This document shows positions 19,580 to 29,054 of a DNA stretch of 64,000 nt, in pieces. Numbering within the stretch: position 1 is the stretch's first letter; every line of letters begins with the position of its first letter. This DNA comes from Gordonia rubripertincta. Its GTDB lineage: Bacteria; Actinomycetota; Actinomycetes; Mycobacteriales; Mycobacteriaceae. Under the pieces are notes generated by a model. That model had not been told where the DNA came from, did no database searches, and saw only the letters and a list, made by a program, of their open reading frames with translations. Position numbers and translations under genes: made by a program. The stretch covers positions 4,278,001-4,342,000 of the forward strand of contig NZ_CP136136.1 of the NCBI RefSeq assembly GCF_038024875.1. Direction: 5' to 3'.

Positions 19580-21930
19580 GCAGCCGAGGTGACGCGGTAG
19601 ACGTCGTAGACGCCCTCCACGTTGCGGACCACGTTCAGTACGTGGCCGAGGTGTTTGGGGTCGCCCATCTCGAAGGTGAACTTGCTGATGGCGACCCGGT
19701 CGCGGCTGGTGGTGACGGACGCCGACAGGATGTTCACGCGTTCGTCGGCGAGCACCTTGGTGACGTCGGACAGCAGGCGGTGACGATCGAGTGCCTCAAC
19801 CTGGATCGCGACCAGGAACACCGATTCGGGGGACGGCGCCCACGACACGTCGAGGATGCGTTCGGACTGCTGCTGCAGCGAGGTCGCGTTGGTGCAGTCG
19901 GTGCGGTGCACGCTGATGCCGCCGCCGCGGGTGACGAAGCCCATGATGTCGTCGCCCGGTACGGGCGTACAGCATTTGGCGAGTTTGATCACCACGTTGT
20001 CGACGCCGTCGACGACCACGCCGGCATCCCCGCCCTGACGCGAGCGGGTCGGCATCGTCGACGGAGTGGATCGTTCGGCGAGGGCCTCCTCCGCGTCCTC
20101 GATGCCGCCGAGGGATGCGACCAGGCGGTTGACGACATGCCGTGCGGAGACGTGGTTCTCGCCCACCGCCGCGTACAGCGCGGTGACGTCGTGGTACCGC
20201 AACTCCTTGGCGATCGCCGCCATCGACTCCGCGGACAGCAAGCGCTGCAACGGGAGTCCGCCGCGACGGACCTCCTTGGCGATCGCGTCCTTACCGGCCT
20301 CGAGGGCCTCCTCGCGGCGTTCCTTGGCGAACCACTGGCGGATCTTGGCCTTGGCCCGCGGCGACACCACGAAGCCCTGCCAGTCCTTCGACGGTCCGGC
20401 GGTCGGCGCCTTGGAGGTGAACACCTCCACCACCTCACCGTTCTCGAGCTTCCGTTCCAGCGCGACCAGCCGACCGTTGACGCGGGCACCGATGCACCGG
20501 TGACCGACCTCGGTGTGGACGGCGTAGGCGAAATCGACCGGGGTCGACCCGGCGGGCAGCGTGACCACGTCGCCCTTCGGGGTGAAGACGAAGATCTCGC
20601 GGACGGCGAGGTCGTAGCGCAGCGACTCGAGGAACTCGCCAGGGTCGGCGGCCTCACGCTGCCAATCGAGGAGCTGACGCATCCACGCCATGTCGTCGAT
20701 CTCGGCGGTGTCGGACTTCTTCCCCGACTTCCGGTAACCGCTCTCCTTGTAGCGCCAGTGCGCGGCGATACCGAACTCGGCGGTCCGATGCATCTCGTGC
20801 GTGCGGATCTGGACCTCGAGCGGCTTGCCCTCGGGCCCGATCACGGTGGTGTGCAACGACTGGTAGACGCCGAACCGCGGCTGCGCGATGTAGTCCTTGA
20901 AGCGTCCGGCCATCGGCTGCCACAGCGAGTGGACGACGCCGACCGCGGCGTAGCAGTCGCGGTCCTCCTCGCAGAGGATGCGCATGCCGACGAGGTCGTG
21001 GATGTCGTCGAAGTCGCGTCCCTTGACGATCATCTTCTGATAGATCGACCAGTAGTGTTTGGGCCGGCCTTCGACCGTCGCCTGGATCCGCGCCGCGGAC
21101 AGCGCGTTGTTGATGTCGGCCCGCACCCGCGCCAGGTAGGTGTCGCGCGACGGGGCGCGGTCGGCGACCAGGCGCACGATCTCCTCGTACCGCTTGGGGT
21201 GCAGGATCGCGAAGGAGAGGTCCTCCAGCTCCCACTTGACCGTGGCCATACCGAGTCGATGTGCAAGCGGCGCAATGACTTCCAGTGTCTCGCGAGCCTT
21301 GCGTGCCTGCTTCTCCGGCGGGAGGAAGCGCATCGTCCGCATGTTGTGCAACCGGTCGGCGACCTTGATCACGAGGACGCGCGGGTCGCGGGCCATCGCG
21401 ATGATCATCTTGCGGATCGTCTCGGCCTCGGCGGCGCTGCCCAGCGCGACCTTGTCGAGTTTGGTCACACCGTCGACGAGATGCGCGACCTCCTGACCGA
21501 AGTCGCGTTCCAGCGCTTGCAGCGAGTAACCGGTGTCCTCGACCGTGTCGTGCAGCAGCGCGGCGATCAGGGTCGTGGTGTCCATGCCGAGGTCGGCGAG
21601 GATCGTCGCGACCGCCAGCGGATGGGTGATGTAGGGGTCACCGGACTTGCGCTTCTGCCCGCTGTGGCGCTCCTCGGCGACGTCGTAGGCCCGCTGCAGC
21701 AGGGCGACGTCGGCCTTCGGATAGATCTCGCGGTGCAGGGTGACCAGCGGCTCGAGGACCGGGCGGACCTGGCTGCGGGTGGCGGTCATCCGGCGGGCGA
21801 GGCGGGCCCGCACGCGCCGTGAGGCGGACGGGGAGGTCGACGTCGAGGCGGGTGCACCCTGGACGACGCCGTCGCCGGACGCGTCGGCAGGAGTCACGGA
21901 GTGCTGAGCCGTGCCGGATTCATCGGGCAT
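19576..21930 (-). CDS. relA: Bifunctional (p)ppGpp synthetase/hydrolase RelA/SpoT (Rel)
   Basis: This single long RSH enzyme of 784 residues makes and degrades (p)ppGpp in the stringent response. Domains in order: a Ser/Arg-rich N-terminus; the HD hydrolase domain (RHSGQKRKSGDPYITHP, LLHDTVEDT, VKVADRLHNMRTM-like segment VIKVADRLHNMRT); the synthetase domain (GRPKHYWSIYQKM, DLVGMRILC, RFGVYQSLHTTVIGPEG, EVQIRT); TGS (PKGDVVTLPAGSTPVDFAY); the zinc-finger region with CCTPVPGDDIMGF; and a C-terminal ACT domain. Both catalytic halves look intact, as expected for the sole long RSH of an actinobacterium. GGAGGAGG lies seven bases before the ATG. apt lies upstream in the same direction, the order seen in M. 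tuberculosis (Rv2583c/Rv2584c). Confidence 0.96.
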   Translation of the reverse strand: MPDESGTAQHSVTPADASGDGVVQGAPASTSTSPSASRRVRARLARRMTATRSQVRPVLEPLVTLHREIYPKADVALLQRAYDVAEERHSGQKRKSGDPYITHPLAVATILADLGMDTTTLIAALLHDTVEDTGYSLQALERDFGQEVAHLVDGVTKLDKVALGSAAEAETIRKMIIAMARDPRVLVIKVADRLHNMRTMRFLPPEKQARKARETLEVIAPLAHRLGMATVKWELEDLSFAILHPKRYEEIVRLVADRAPSRDTYLARVRADINNALSAARIQATVEGRPKHYWSIYQKMIVKGRDFDDIHDLVGMRILCEEDRDCYAAVGVVHSLWQPMAGRFKDYIAQPRFGVYQSLHTTVIGPEGKPLEVQIRTHEMHRTAEFGIAAHWRYKESGYRKSGKKSDTAEIDDMAWMRQLLDWQREAADPGEFLESLRYDLAVREIFVFTPKGDVVTLPAGSTPVDFAYAVHTEVGHRCIGARVNGRLVALERKLENGEVVEVFTSKAPTAGPSKDWQGFVVSPRAKAKIRQWFAKERREEALEAGKDAIAKEVRRGGLPLQRLLSAESMAAIAKELRYHDVTALYAAVGENHVSARHVVNRLVASLGGIEDAEEALAERSTPSTMPTRSRQGGDAGVVVDGVDNVVIKLAKCCTPVPGDDIMGFVTRGGGISVHRTDCTNATSLQQQSERILDVSWAPSPESVFLVAIQVEALDRHRLLSDVTKVLADERVNILSASVTTSRDRVAISKFTFEMGDPKHLGHVLNVVRNVEGVYDVYRVTSAA

Positions 21931-21982
21931 TTCCGGTCCTCCTCCGTCTGTCGTGGTCTTTTCGAGTCTAGATCCCCGACGG

Positions 21983-22558
21983 TCAGTCGAGCGCCACCGA
22001 GTGGACCGGTACGTCCGGGCCGAGTCCGCGGGCGATCGTGTCCCGGCCGCCGAGTCCGACGAGCTCCATGATCACCGCCACCCCGGCAACCCTCGCTCCG
22101 GTCCGGTTGAGCAGGTCCGCCGCGGCGACCGCGGTACCGCCGGTGGCCAGGACGTCGTCGACGAGCAGCACCCGCTGCCCGGTGAGGTCGAGACCGTCGG
22201 CGGGGATCTCCAGCGTCGCGGAGCCGTATTCGAGGCTGTAGGTGACCGCGTGCACCGGCGGCGGGAGCTTGCCGCCCTTGCGCACCGCGAGGACCCCGAC
22301 CTCGAGTTCACGGGCGACCGCACCGCCGAGGAGGAAGCCGCGAGCGTCGATGCCGGCGACGAGGTCGATCTCGGTACAGCCGTGCGTCAGCGCGGTGACG
22401 ATCGCCGACAATCCCTCCGGGTCGGCGAGGACCGGGGTGAGGTCCTTGAAGGCGATCCCGGGGCTCGGGAAGTCGTCGACGAGTCGCGTGTGCCGGGCGA
22501 TCGCCGCCTGGGCACGTGTCACAGCTTCCGCGGTCCGTTCGGGTACCACGCCGCCCAT
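21983..22558 (-). CDS. apt: Adenine phosphoribosyltransferase
   Basis: This purine salvage enzyme converts adenine and PRPP to AMP. The predicted length is 191 residues. The PRPP-binding signature VLLVDDVLATGGTA is complete, and the N-terminal part has FPSPGIAFKDLTPVLADP, typical of Apt. ATG at 22558 follows GGGGAG. It lies 52 bases upstream of relA and 28 bases downstream of the lipoprotein gene, consistent with the SBP-apt-relA order of mycobacteria. The upstream half of the ORF (to 22888) overlaps the lipoprotein coding region and is not used. Confidence 0.94.
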   Translation of the reverse strand: MGGVVPERTAEAVTRAQAAIARHTRLVDDFPSPGIAFKDLTPVLADPEGLSAIVTALTHGCTEIDLVAGIDARGFLLGGAVARELEVGVLAVRKGGKLPPPVHAVTYSLEYGSATLEIPADGLDLTGQRVLLVDDVLATGGTAVAAADLLNRTGARVAGVAVIMELVGLGGRDTIARGLGPDVPVHSVALD

Positions 22559-22586
22559 CAGAACTCCCCTGCCACTTGTTCCACCG

Positions 22587-24302
22587 TCACTTGCTGATCG
22601 TCCATCGATCCATGTTCCATCCGGTGCCCGCGCGACTGAGTCCCGCGGCGACGCCACCCACCTGATCCTTCCACTGCCGGATACGCGGTGAGCCGAACAG
22701 TGGTATCGACGGCATCGACGACCAGCTCGCGTTCTCGATCGCGCGGGCCAGCCGGAGCCGGTCGGGCTGGGACACGGTGACCGCGAACTGATCGATCCCG
22801 CGACTGACCTGCGGGTCCCGCGTTCCGGAGAGATTGAGCGGGTCGCCACCGCGCAGCGAATAGGCGTCCCGGCTCGGGTCAGCGGCACCGGCGGCGGCGA
22901 AGGAGGCGCCGCTGGCCATGATCACCGCGTCGACGTCCTTGCCCAACGAGCTCGGCTGGACGTCCGGCGTGGCGACGTCCTCGACGACGAAGCCGGCCTC
23001 CCGGCACGACGCTGCGATGGCCGCGACCATCTGCTGCCAGCGCAGGGTCGGCGCCACGTAACCGATGCGGACGCGACGCGGCTGCAGGCTCGCGGTGGTC
23101 GTGGTCCCGTCCCCCGCGCCCTGACCGGTCGCGGCGCGCAGCAGGTTCCGCGCCCGCTCGCGGTCGGGAGTCTGATAGGCGCGGCCGAACTCGGGGTTCA
23201 TCGGGCCCGCGAGGTTGTCGGCGGGTGCGAGGACGCGCAGATTCCAGACGGCGGCGCCACCGGAGAAGTCGCGGGCGAGGTCGGCGCGCGGCACGCACGA
23301 GGCGAACGCCTGGCGCATCCGGACGTCCCCGAAGACGCCTTTGCCGGAGAGCACGATCTGTTCCACACCGATCGCCCGGGCAGGTGACGCCGGTCCGTCC
23401 GGTCCGGACGTCCCGGCGAGGTCGCCTTCGACGATGCCCGCGGTCACGTCGACGATGTCGAACTTGCCGTCGGGCAGTCGGCGCGTGGAATCGGTTCCGC
23501 GTCCCCAGATCGCGATGCGCGAGGTCTCGGGCTTGTCCCCCCACCACGATTCGTTGGCGACCAGGACCAGTCCGCCGGACCGCGAGTAGCGGTCGATGCG
23601 GTACGGCCCGGACGCCGGGAAGCGGGCATGGTCGACCGGACCGAAGGTCAGGTCGAAGCCGGTGTTCCAGGCCGTCGCGATGCGGGCCAGCGCTCCGCGG
23701 TCCTTCGCCCGGATGGGGTCGACGACGTTGGCGAGCCCGGCCTCGCGGGCCACGATGTGCGCCGGGAGCAAGGTGCCCGCGCCGAACAACGACAGCCAGT
23801 CCCGGTACTCACGTCCCGGTTCGAACGTGACCGTCGCCGACTTCTCGCCCGGCGAGCATTCCACCTTCTCGATGTCGCGGTACCCGGCGGTCGTTGCCGG
23901 CGTGAACCCCGGGAAACGTCCGCTCATGGCCGCCCAGGCCAGCATCAGGTCGTCGCAGTCGAGTGCGACCTCGTCGGTGAAGGTCGCCTCGGGCGTGAAC
24001 TCGTAGCGCAACGCCGGTACGCGTCCCGGGATCCGGGACACCGTGCCGACGTCGCGGTCCGGGATGACCTGCCCCTGGGGCCCGAGCAGACTGAAACCCG
24101 GCAGCAGACGACTGGTCGCCATCAGCACACCGTCGGCGTTGCCGTCGACGGTGTTCGCGTTGTAGCTGGTCACGTGGGCGTCGACCACGTAGTCGATGGT
24201 CGGCGGCCCGTCGTCGCCGCAGGCCGTCAGGACGCCGGCGCCCGTGACGATCCCGACGAGCAGGCTCAGGACCCTGATGAACTCCCGGTGCCTGACGATC
24301 AC
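22587..24302 (-). CDS. ABC transporter family 5 solute-binding lipoprotein (Rv2585c-like)
   Basis: This 571-residue lipoprotein has a positively charged N-terminus, a hydrophobic helix and lipobox VLTAC with lipidated Cys28. The mature part has the periplasmic-binding type 2 fold of peptide-binding proteins, with the typical motifs FTDEVALDCDDLMLAWAAM and ASGPYRIDRYSRSGGLVLVANESWWG. No permease or ATPase genes are adjacent, so the transporter partner is unknown. GTG at 24302 is chosen because TAGTCT, a good -10, lies seven bases upstream. That hexamer begins with the secF stop codon TAG, implying an internal leaderless promoter. Confidence 0.86.
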   Translation of the reverse strand: MIVRHREFIRVLSLLVGIVTGAGVLTACGDDGPPTIDYVVDAHVTSYNANTVDGNADGVLMATSRLLPGFSLLGPQGQVIPDRDVGTVSRIPGRVPALRYEFTPEATFTDEVALDCDDLMLAWAAMSGRFPGFTPATTAGYRDIEKVECSPGEKSATVTFEPGREYRDWLSLFGAGTLLPAHIVAREAGLANVVDPIRAKDRGALARIATAWNTGFDLTFGPVDHARFPASGPYRIDRYSRSGGLVLVANESWWGDKPETSRIAIWGRGTDSTRRLPDGKFDIVDVTAGIVEGDLAGTSGPDGPASPARAIGVEQIVLSGKGVFGDVRMRQAFASCVPRADLARDFSGGAAVWNLRVLAPADNLAGPMNPEFGRAYQTPDRERARNLLRAATGQGAGDGTTTTASLQPRRVRIGYVAPTLRWQQMVAAIAASCREAGFVVEDVATPDVQPSSLGKDVDAVIMASGASFAAAGAADPSRDAYSLRGGDPLNLSGTRDPQVSRGIDQFAVTVSQPDRLRLARAIENASWSSMPSIPLFGSPRIRQWKDQVGGVAAGLSRAGTGWNMDRWTISK

Positions 24303-24312
24303 GTGGGTGAGA

Positions 24313-25518
24313 CTAGCGGTTGCGACGGCGTTTGCCGGTCGGTACCCGTTCGGCGTCGTCCGTGTCGGACGCGCCCCGACGGCGGCGCACCGGCCGGGCG
24401 TCGGCGCCCGGCGCCACACCCGACTCGATCCCGGCGCGGCGGTTCAACACCTTGGCGGTGTGCCGGGAGACGTCCTCACGGCGTTCCTTCAGCGTCACCA
24501 GCAGCGGCGCGGCCAGGAAGATCGAGGAGTATGTGCCGACCACGACGCCGACGAGCTGGATCAGACCCAGGTCCTTCAGTGTGCCGACGCCGAGCAGCCA
24601 GACGGCCACGACCATCAGCGCGATGATCGGCAGGACCGAGATGATGGTCGTGTTGATCGACCGCATCAGCGTCTGGTTGACCGCCAGGTTCGCCTGCTCG
24701 CCATAGGTCCGGCGCGAGGTCTGCAACACCGAGCGGGTGTTCTCCTGCACCTTGTCGAACACGACGACCGTGTCGTAGAGCGAGAAGCCGAGGATGGTCA
24801 GCAGACCGATCACCGTGGCCGGTGTGACCTCCCAGCCGACCAGCGAGTAGACACCCGCGGTGGCGACGATGTCGAAGGCCAGCGACGCCATCGCCGCGAT
24901 CGACATCTCCCGGTCGAACCGGACCGCGATGTAGACGAAGACGATGACGAGGAACACCGCGAGCGCGAGCGCCATCTTCTCGGTGATCTCGCGGCCCCAA
25001 GTGGAGCTGACGTCGGAGATGCTGACCTCGGAGGCCGTCAGTGCGGGACCGAACTCCTCGGTGAGCGCTCGGGTCACCGCCTCGGCCTGGGCGAGGTCGA
25101 GGGTCTCGGTGCGCACCTGCACGGTGGCGCTGTTGCCGGCACCGGCGGTCTGGACCGACTCGGGCTCCTCGCCGAGGGCCTCGGTGACGACCTTCTCGAC
25201 CGAGTCGGCGGTGATCTCCGACGAGGCGACCGGCACCGACATCTGGGTGCCGCCCTCGAAGTCGATCCCGAAGGTGAAGCCCCGGATCGCGATCGACGCC
25301 AGGCAAATCAGCATGATCACCGCGGCGACGATGTACCACGTCTTGCGCTTGCCGACGATCTCGAAGGCGCCGGTACCGGTGTAGAGCCGGGCGAAGAAGC
25401 CGCGCTTGTTGTCGGAGACGAAGTCCGCGTCGGTACCGGTCGACGGTGACGGCGGTTCGACGACCGCGGTCTGGCCGGCCTCCCTCGAGTCCTTGTTCGG
25501 GTTGTCCGGACGGGTCAT
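24313..25518 (-). CDS. secF: Protein translocase subunit SecF
   Basis: This accessory subunit of the Sec translocon uses the proton gradient to aid export. The 401 residues show six membrane segments and a periplasmic loop after TM1. The SecF signature region FGIDFEGGTQMSVP follows TM1, and GFSLYDTVVVFDKVQEN lies between TM4 and TM5. The charged N-terminal tail (residues 1-40) is Gordonia/Mycobacterium-like. The ATG overlaps the secD stop as ATGA, so SecD and SecF are translationally coupled. Its stop codon doubles as part of the presumed promoter of the following lipoprotein gene. Confidence 0.96.
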   Translation of the reverse strand: MTRPDNPNKDSREAGQTAVVEPPSPSTGTDADFVSDNKRGFFARLYTGTGAFEIVGKRKTWYIVAAVIMLICLASIAIRGFTFGIDFEGGTQMSVPVASSEITADSVEKVVTEALGEEPESVQTAGAGNSATVQVRTETLDLAQAEAVTRALTEEFGPALTASEVSISDVSSTWGREITEKMALALAVFLVIVFVYIAVRFDREMSIAAMASLAFDIVATAGVYSLVGWEVTPATVIGLLTILGFSLYDTVVVFDKVQENTRSVLQTSRRTYGEQANLAVNQTLMRSINTTIISVLPIIALMVVAVWLLGVGTLKDLGLIQLVGVVVGTYSSIFLAAPLLVTLKERREDVSRHTAKVLNRRAGIESGVAPGADARPVRRRRGASDTDDAERVPTGKRRRNR

Positions 25519-27209
25519 CGCACAATCCCCTTCTCGCTGGTGGACGCGTCGGCGGGGGTCGCTTCGGCGTCGGCGGCCTCGGCTTGGCGGCGGGCCGCGA
25601 CCTTGCGCTCGCGGGCCACCTCGCTGACCGCGCCGAGACCGTTGACGCTCGGCTTCGACAGGAACGACGATCTACTCGCGTAGACCACCAGCGGATGGGT
25701 CACCAGGAAGACGACCATGACGTCGAGGATCGTGGTGAGTCCCAGGGTGAACGCGAAGCCGCGCACCTCACCGATCGCGAGGATGTAGATCACCGCGGCG
25801 GCGATGAAGCTGACCGCGTTACCCGACCAGATCGTGCGGCGGGCACTCGCCCAACCGCGTGGCACCGCCGAGCGGAAACTCCGGCCCTCACGCATCTCGT
25901 CCTTGATGCGTTCGAAGTAGACGACGAACGAGTCCGCGGTCATACCGATACCGATGATCAGACCGGCGATGCCCGCGAGGTCGAGGGTGAACCCGATCCA
26001 GCGGCCGAGCAGGACGATGATGCCGTAGACCATCGCGCCGGCGAGGACCAGCGACAGCATCGTGAGGATGCCGAGCATCCGGTAGTAGGCCAGCGCGTAG
26101 ATCAACACCGCCACGAGGCCGATGGCGCCGGCGAGCAGACCCGCCTTGAGCGACGAGAGACCCAGTGTCGCCGAGACGGTTTCGGCGTCGGAGGCGTTGA
26201 ACGACAGTGGCAGCGAGCCGTACTTCAGCACGTTGGCGAGCTCGTTCGACGATTTCTCGGTGAACGGATCGGCGCTGCTGCCGCTGATGCGCGTCTGGCC
26301 GCCCGGGATGGGCTCGTTGATGGCGGGTGCGGAGACGACGGCCGAGTCGAGGGTGAACGCGGTCTGCGTGCGGTTCGGCGCTTCCTGAGCGGTGTACTTC
26401 GGCCAGAAGTCCGCGGCCTTGCCCTTGAACTCGAGGGTGACGACCCATTCACCGGTCTGCGGATCGGTGCCCGCGGACGCGTCCTTGATGTCGCGGCCGT
26501 CGATGATCTGCGGACCGAGGAGGTAGACCTCCTTGCCGTCGGTGGAACACGCCACCAGGTACTGGTCGGGCAGGTCGTTGCCGCGAAGCGGGTCGTTGGC
26601 GGTCGGCGAGCAGTCCATCTTCGCCATCTGCTCCTGCAGTGGGACCAGCTGCTCTTGCTTGGCGTCACCGGGAGCCTGACGGATCTTGCGCTGTTCGGCG
26701 ATTGCCGCCGCGGCCACCTCGGTGGGCATCCCGTCGGCCTGGTCCTCGTCCTGGCCCTCCGGCTTCGGCGGCTGCGGCGTCGCCGCCGTGGCACCGACGA
26801 CCGGCCGCACGTACAGACGCGCGGTCTGGCTCAGCGACTTGGCCTGCGCGCCGTCCTCACCGGGCACCGTGATCACGAGGTTGTTGCCGGTGACGACGAC
26901 CTCGGATCCGGAGACACCGAGACCGTTCACACGCTGCTCGATGATCTGCTTGGCCTGATCGAGCTGCTGGCGGGTCGGCTCCTTCCCGTCCTCGGTGCGC
27001 GCGGTCAGCGTCACCCGGGTTCCGCCCTGCAGGTCGATGCCCAGTTTGGGCTCGAGCGTCTTGGGGCCGGTGAAGTAGATCAACCCGTACACGACCGCGA
27101 GCAGAGCGAGGAAGGCCACGAGCGGACGCCACGGCGGGATCTCTCGACTCGGTCGCGACCGCTTGCCGGCGGACTTGGCCGCCTTCGCGGTCGAACGAGG
27201 ACTTGTCAC
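25515..27209 (-). CDS. secD: Protein translocase subunit SecD
   Basis: SecD is the partner of SecF in Sec-dependent export. The protein has 564 residues: TM1 near residues 29-46, then a large periplasmic region starting with LGIDLQGGTRVTLTA, a Pro/Gln/Glu-rich insertion around PQPPKPEGQDEDQADG, and a C-terminal block of five TM segments with GLIIGIGMTADSFVVYFERIKDE. The first GTG at 27209 is preceded by AGGAGA-type sequence. It is preceded by yajC with a 191-base gap, which I find empty. The order yajC-secD-secF is conserved. Confidence 0.96.
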   Translation of the reverse strand: MTSPRSTAKAAKSAGKRSRPSREIPPWRPLVAFLALLAVVYGLIYFTGPKTLEPKLGIDLQGGTRVTLTARTEDGKEPTRQQLDQAKQIIEQRVNGLGVSGSEVVVTGNNLVITVPGEDGAQAKSLSQTARLYVRPVVGATAATPQPPKPEGQDEDQADGMPTEVAAAAIAEQRKIRQAPGDAKQEQLVPLQEQMAKMDCSPTANDPLRGNDLPDQYLVACSTDGKEVYLLGPQIIDGRDIKDASAGTDPQTGEWVVTLEFKGKAADFWPKYTAQEAPNRTQTAFTLDSAVVSAPAINEPIPGGQTRISGSSADPFTEKSSNELANVLKYGSLPLSFNASDAETVSATLGLSSLKAGLLAGAIGLVAVLIYALAYYRMLGILTMLSLVLAGAMVYGIIVLLGRWIGFTLDLAGIAGLIIGIGMTADSFVVYFERIKDEMREGRSFRSAVPRGWASARRTIWSGNAVSFIAAAVIYILAIGEVRGFAFTLGLTTILDVMVVFLVTHPLVVYASRSSFLSKPSVNGLGAVSEVARERKVAARRQAEAADAEATPADASTSEKGIVR

Positions 27210-27400
27210 AGCTGTTCAGGTCTCCTTTGGGAACGTCAACCGGCCGAGGGCGCTCGGACCGCATGACCCACCGACTCCGAAAGGTCTACGCGCACACGCT
27301 GTTCACCACAGCGGGGCACGCAGACCTCGGCAAGACAGGCGATGCGCGGGAGGTGGGCAGGAGGCGCCACGCCGGTCGACGGCGCGGCGCTGCTCCGGGA

Positions 27401-27787
27401 TTACTTGTCGGTGTCGCGCGCGTCGTCGGACGACGGCTTGTCGAGGCTGACCGAATCCGAGTCGTCGGCGTAGTCGCTGTAGTCGGCCTCCGGCTCGGTG
27501 TGGCCCGGGTAGGTCGCGGCGGCCTCGTCGGTGGGGATGACGCGCATGATCGCGAGACGGTTCCAGCGGGTGACCACACCGGTGGCGATCTCCACGTCGA
27601 CGAAGTCGGACGACGCCGCGTCGATGACGGTGCCGAACAGGCCCGAGGTCAGCTGGATACGGGTACCCGTCGACACCGAGGCCTGCATCTCCTGCATCTC
27701 GGTCGCGCGCTTCTTCTGCTTCCGCATCGACAAGAACATGAAGCCGGCGAGCAGTGCCAGCAAGAGGGGGAAGAGCAGAGTGTCCAT
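27401..27787 (-). CDS. yajC: Preprotein translocase subunit YajC
   Basis: This small membrane protein of 128 residues has one N-terminal membrane segment (FPLLLALLAGFMFLSMRKQKK, residues about 6-22) and a cytoplasmic YajC domain with the signature TRIQLTSGLFGTVID. The C-terminal tail is acidic and Asp/Ser-rich. YajC associates with SecDF. It heads the yajC-secD-secF unit. In M. tuberculosis a gabT gene follows ruvB between these units. None is present here. Confidence 0.93.
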   Translation of the reverse strand: MDTLLFPLLLALLAGFMFLSMRKQKKRATEMQEMQASVSTGTRIQLTSGLFGTVIDAASSDFVDVEIATGVVTRWNRLAIMRVIPTDEAAATYPGHTEPEADYSDYADDSDSVSLDKPSSDDARDTDK

Positions 27788-27962
27788 GGGTGAGAGTCAG
27801 TCCTTTGTGTTTCGGGTTGTACCGCGTGCACCACCACCCCGCGCCGATCGGCGCGAGGCGTCCGATGGCCACGCTGTGCTCCACACAGTGTGCCACGTCC
27901 TCCTGTGAAGGCATCCCCGCAGGTGGTGCCCCGCGTCACACTGGGTTCCGGCTCGGGTCGGG

Positions 27963-29054
27963 TCAGAGTTCGTCGAACAGGGACTCGCCGCCGATCTCGC
28001 GGGGACGGGCGCCGAAGGAGGCGTTCATCGCGCCGGCGGGCGGTGTCAGGCCCAGGTGATGCCAGGCCGCCGCGGTGGCGACGCGTCCCCGTGGGGTGCG
28101 GGCGATCATCCCGGCCCGGACCAGGAACGGTTCGCAGACCTCTTCGACGGTCGCGGGCTCCTCGCCCACCGCCACGGCCAGCGTCGACACCCCGACCGGT
28201 CCCCCGCCGAAGGCCCGGATCAGGGCGTCGAGGACGGCGCGGTCGAGTCGGTCGAAGCCGAGTTCGTCGACGTCGTAGACCTTCAGGGCGGCACGGGCGA
28301 CGTCGACGGTGATCGAGCCGTCGCCCCGGACCTCGGCGTAGTCGCGGACCCGGCGGAGCAGGCGATTGGCGATTCGCGGCGTGCCGCGCGAGCGGCGTGC
28401 GATCTCCGCGGAGGCGTCCGGCCCCAGTTCGATGCCGAGGATGCCGGCGGAGCGGTTGAGGACCCGGACGAGTTCGGCGGGCTCGTAGAACTCCATGTGC
28501 GCGGTGAACCCGAAGCGGTCGCGCAGCGGGCCGGTCAGCGACCCGGACCGGGTGGTGGCCCCGACCAGGGTGAACGGGGCGACGTCCAGGGGGATGGAGG
28601 TTGCTCCGGGCCCCTTGCCGACGACGACGTCGACTCGGAAGTCCTCCATCGCGAGATACAGCATCTCCTCGGCAGGCCGGGCGATGCGGTGTATCTCGTC
28701 GATGAACAGGACGTCGCCCTCGACGAGGTTGGAGAGCATGGCCGCCAGGTCACCGGCGCGTTCGAGCGCCGGCCCGGAGGTCACGCGGATCGCGGCGCCC
28801 ATCTCCGAGGCGATGATCATGGCCAGCGACGTCTTGCCGAGTCCCGGAGGACCGGACAGCAGGATGTGGTCGGGGGTGCCGCCGCGCCCCTTGGCGCCGT
28901 GCAGGACGAGTTCGAGCTGTTCGCGGACGCGCGGCTGGCCGATGAAGTCGGCCAGGGACCGGGGCCGCAGACCGGCGTCGAGGTCGCCGTCGGAACGGAC
29001 CGGCGTGGCGTTGACCTCGCGATCCTCGAGGTCGTCGGGATCGCCGGTCATCAC
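27963..29054 (-). CDS. ruvB: Holliday junction branch migration ATPase RuvB
   Basis: This AAA+ motor of 363 residues drives Holliday-junction branch migration with RuvA. Visible: Walker A GPPGLGKTS (about 68-76), Walker B VLFIDEIHR, sensor 1 GATTRSGSL, the arginine finger region PLRDRFG, and the C-terminal winged helix with RTPRGRVATAAAWHHLGL. GTG at 29054 overlaps the ruvA stop as GTGA. An ATG one codon later is possible. It is the last gene of ruvC-ruvA-ruvB. Confidence 0.97.
   Translation of the reverse strand: MMTGDPDDLEDREVNATPVRSDGDLDAGLRPRSLADFIGQPRVREQLELVLHGAKGRGGTPDHILLSGPPGLGKTSLAMIIASEMGAAIRVTSGPALERAGDLAAMLSNLVEGDVLFIDEIHRIARPAEEMLYLAMEDFRVDVVVGKGPGATSIPLDVAPFTLVGATTRSGSLTGPLRDRFGFTAHMEFYEPAELVRVLNRSAGILGIELGPDASAEIARRSRGTPRIANRLLRRVRDYAEVRGDGSITVDVARAALKVYDVDELGFDRLDRAVLDALIRAFGGGPVGVSTLAVAVGEEPATVEEVCEPFLVRAGMIARTPRGRVATAAAWHHLGLTPPAGAMNASFGARPREIGGESLFDEL

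Noticed and set aside
19642..21822. A 726-codon open frame on the plus strand opposite relA
   Set aside because: It is a mirror of relA, caused by high GC at third codon positions. The residues are Arg/Val/Gly/Asp-biased with no domain, and relA is intact on the other strand.
25446..27266. A 606-codon plus-strand frame opposite secD
   Set aside because: Same GC-driven shadow. secD and secF have full motifs and membrane segments on the minus strand.
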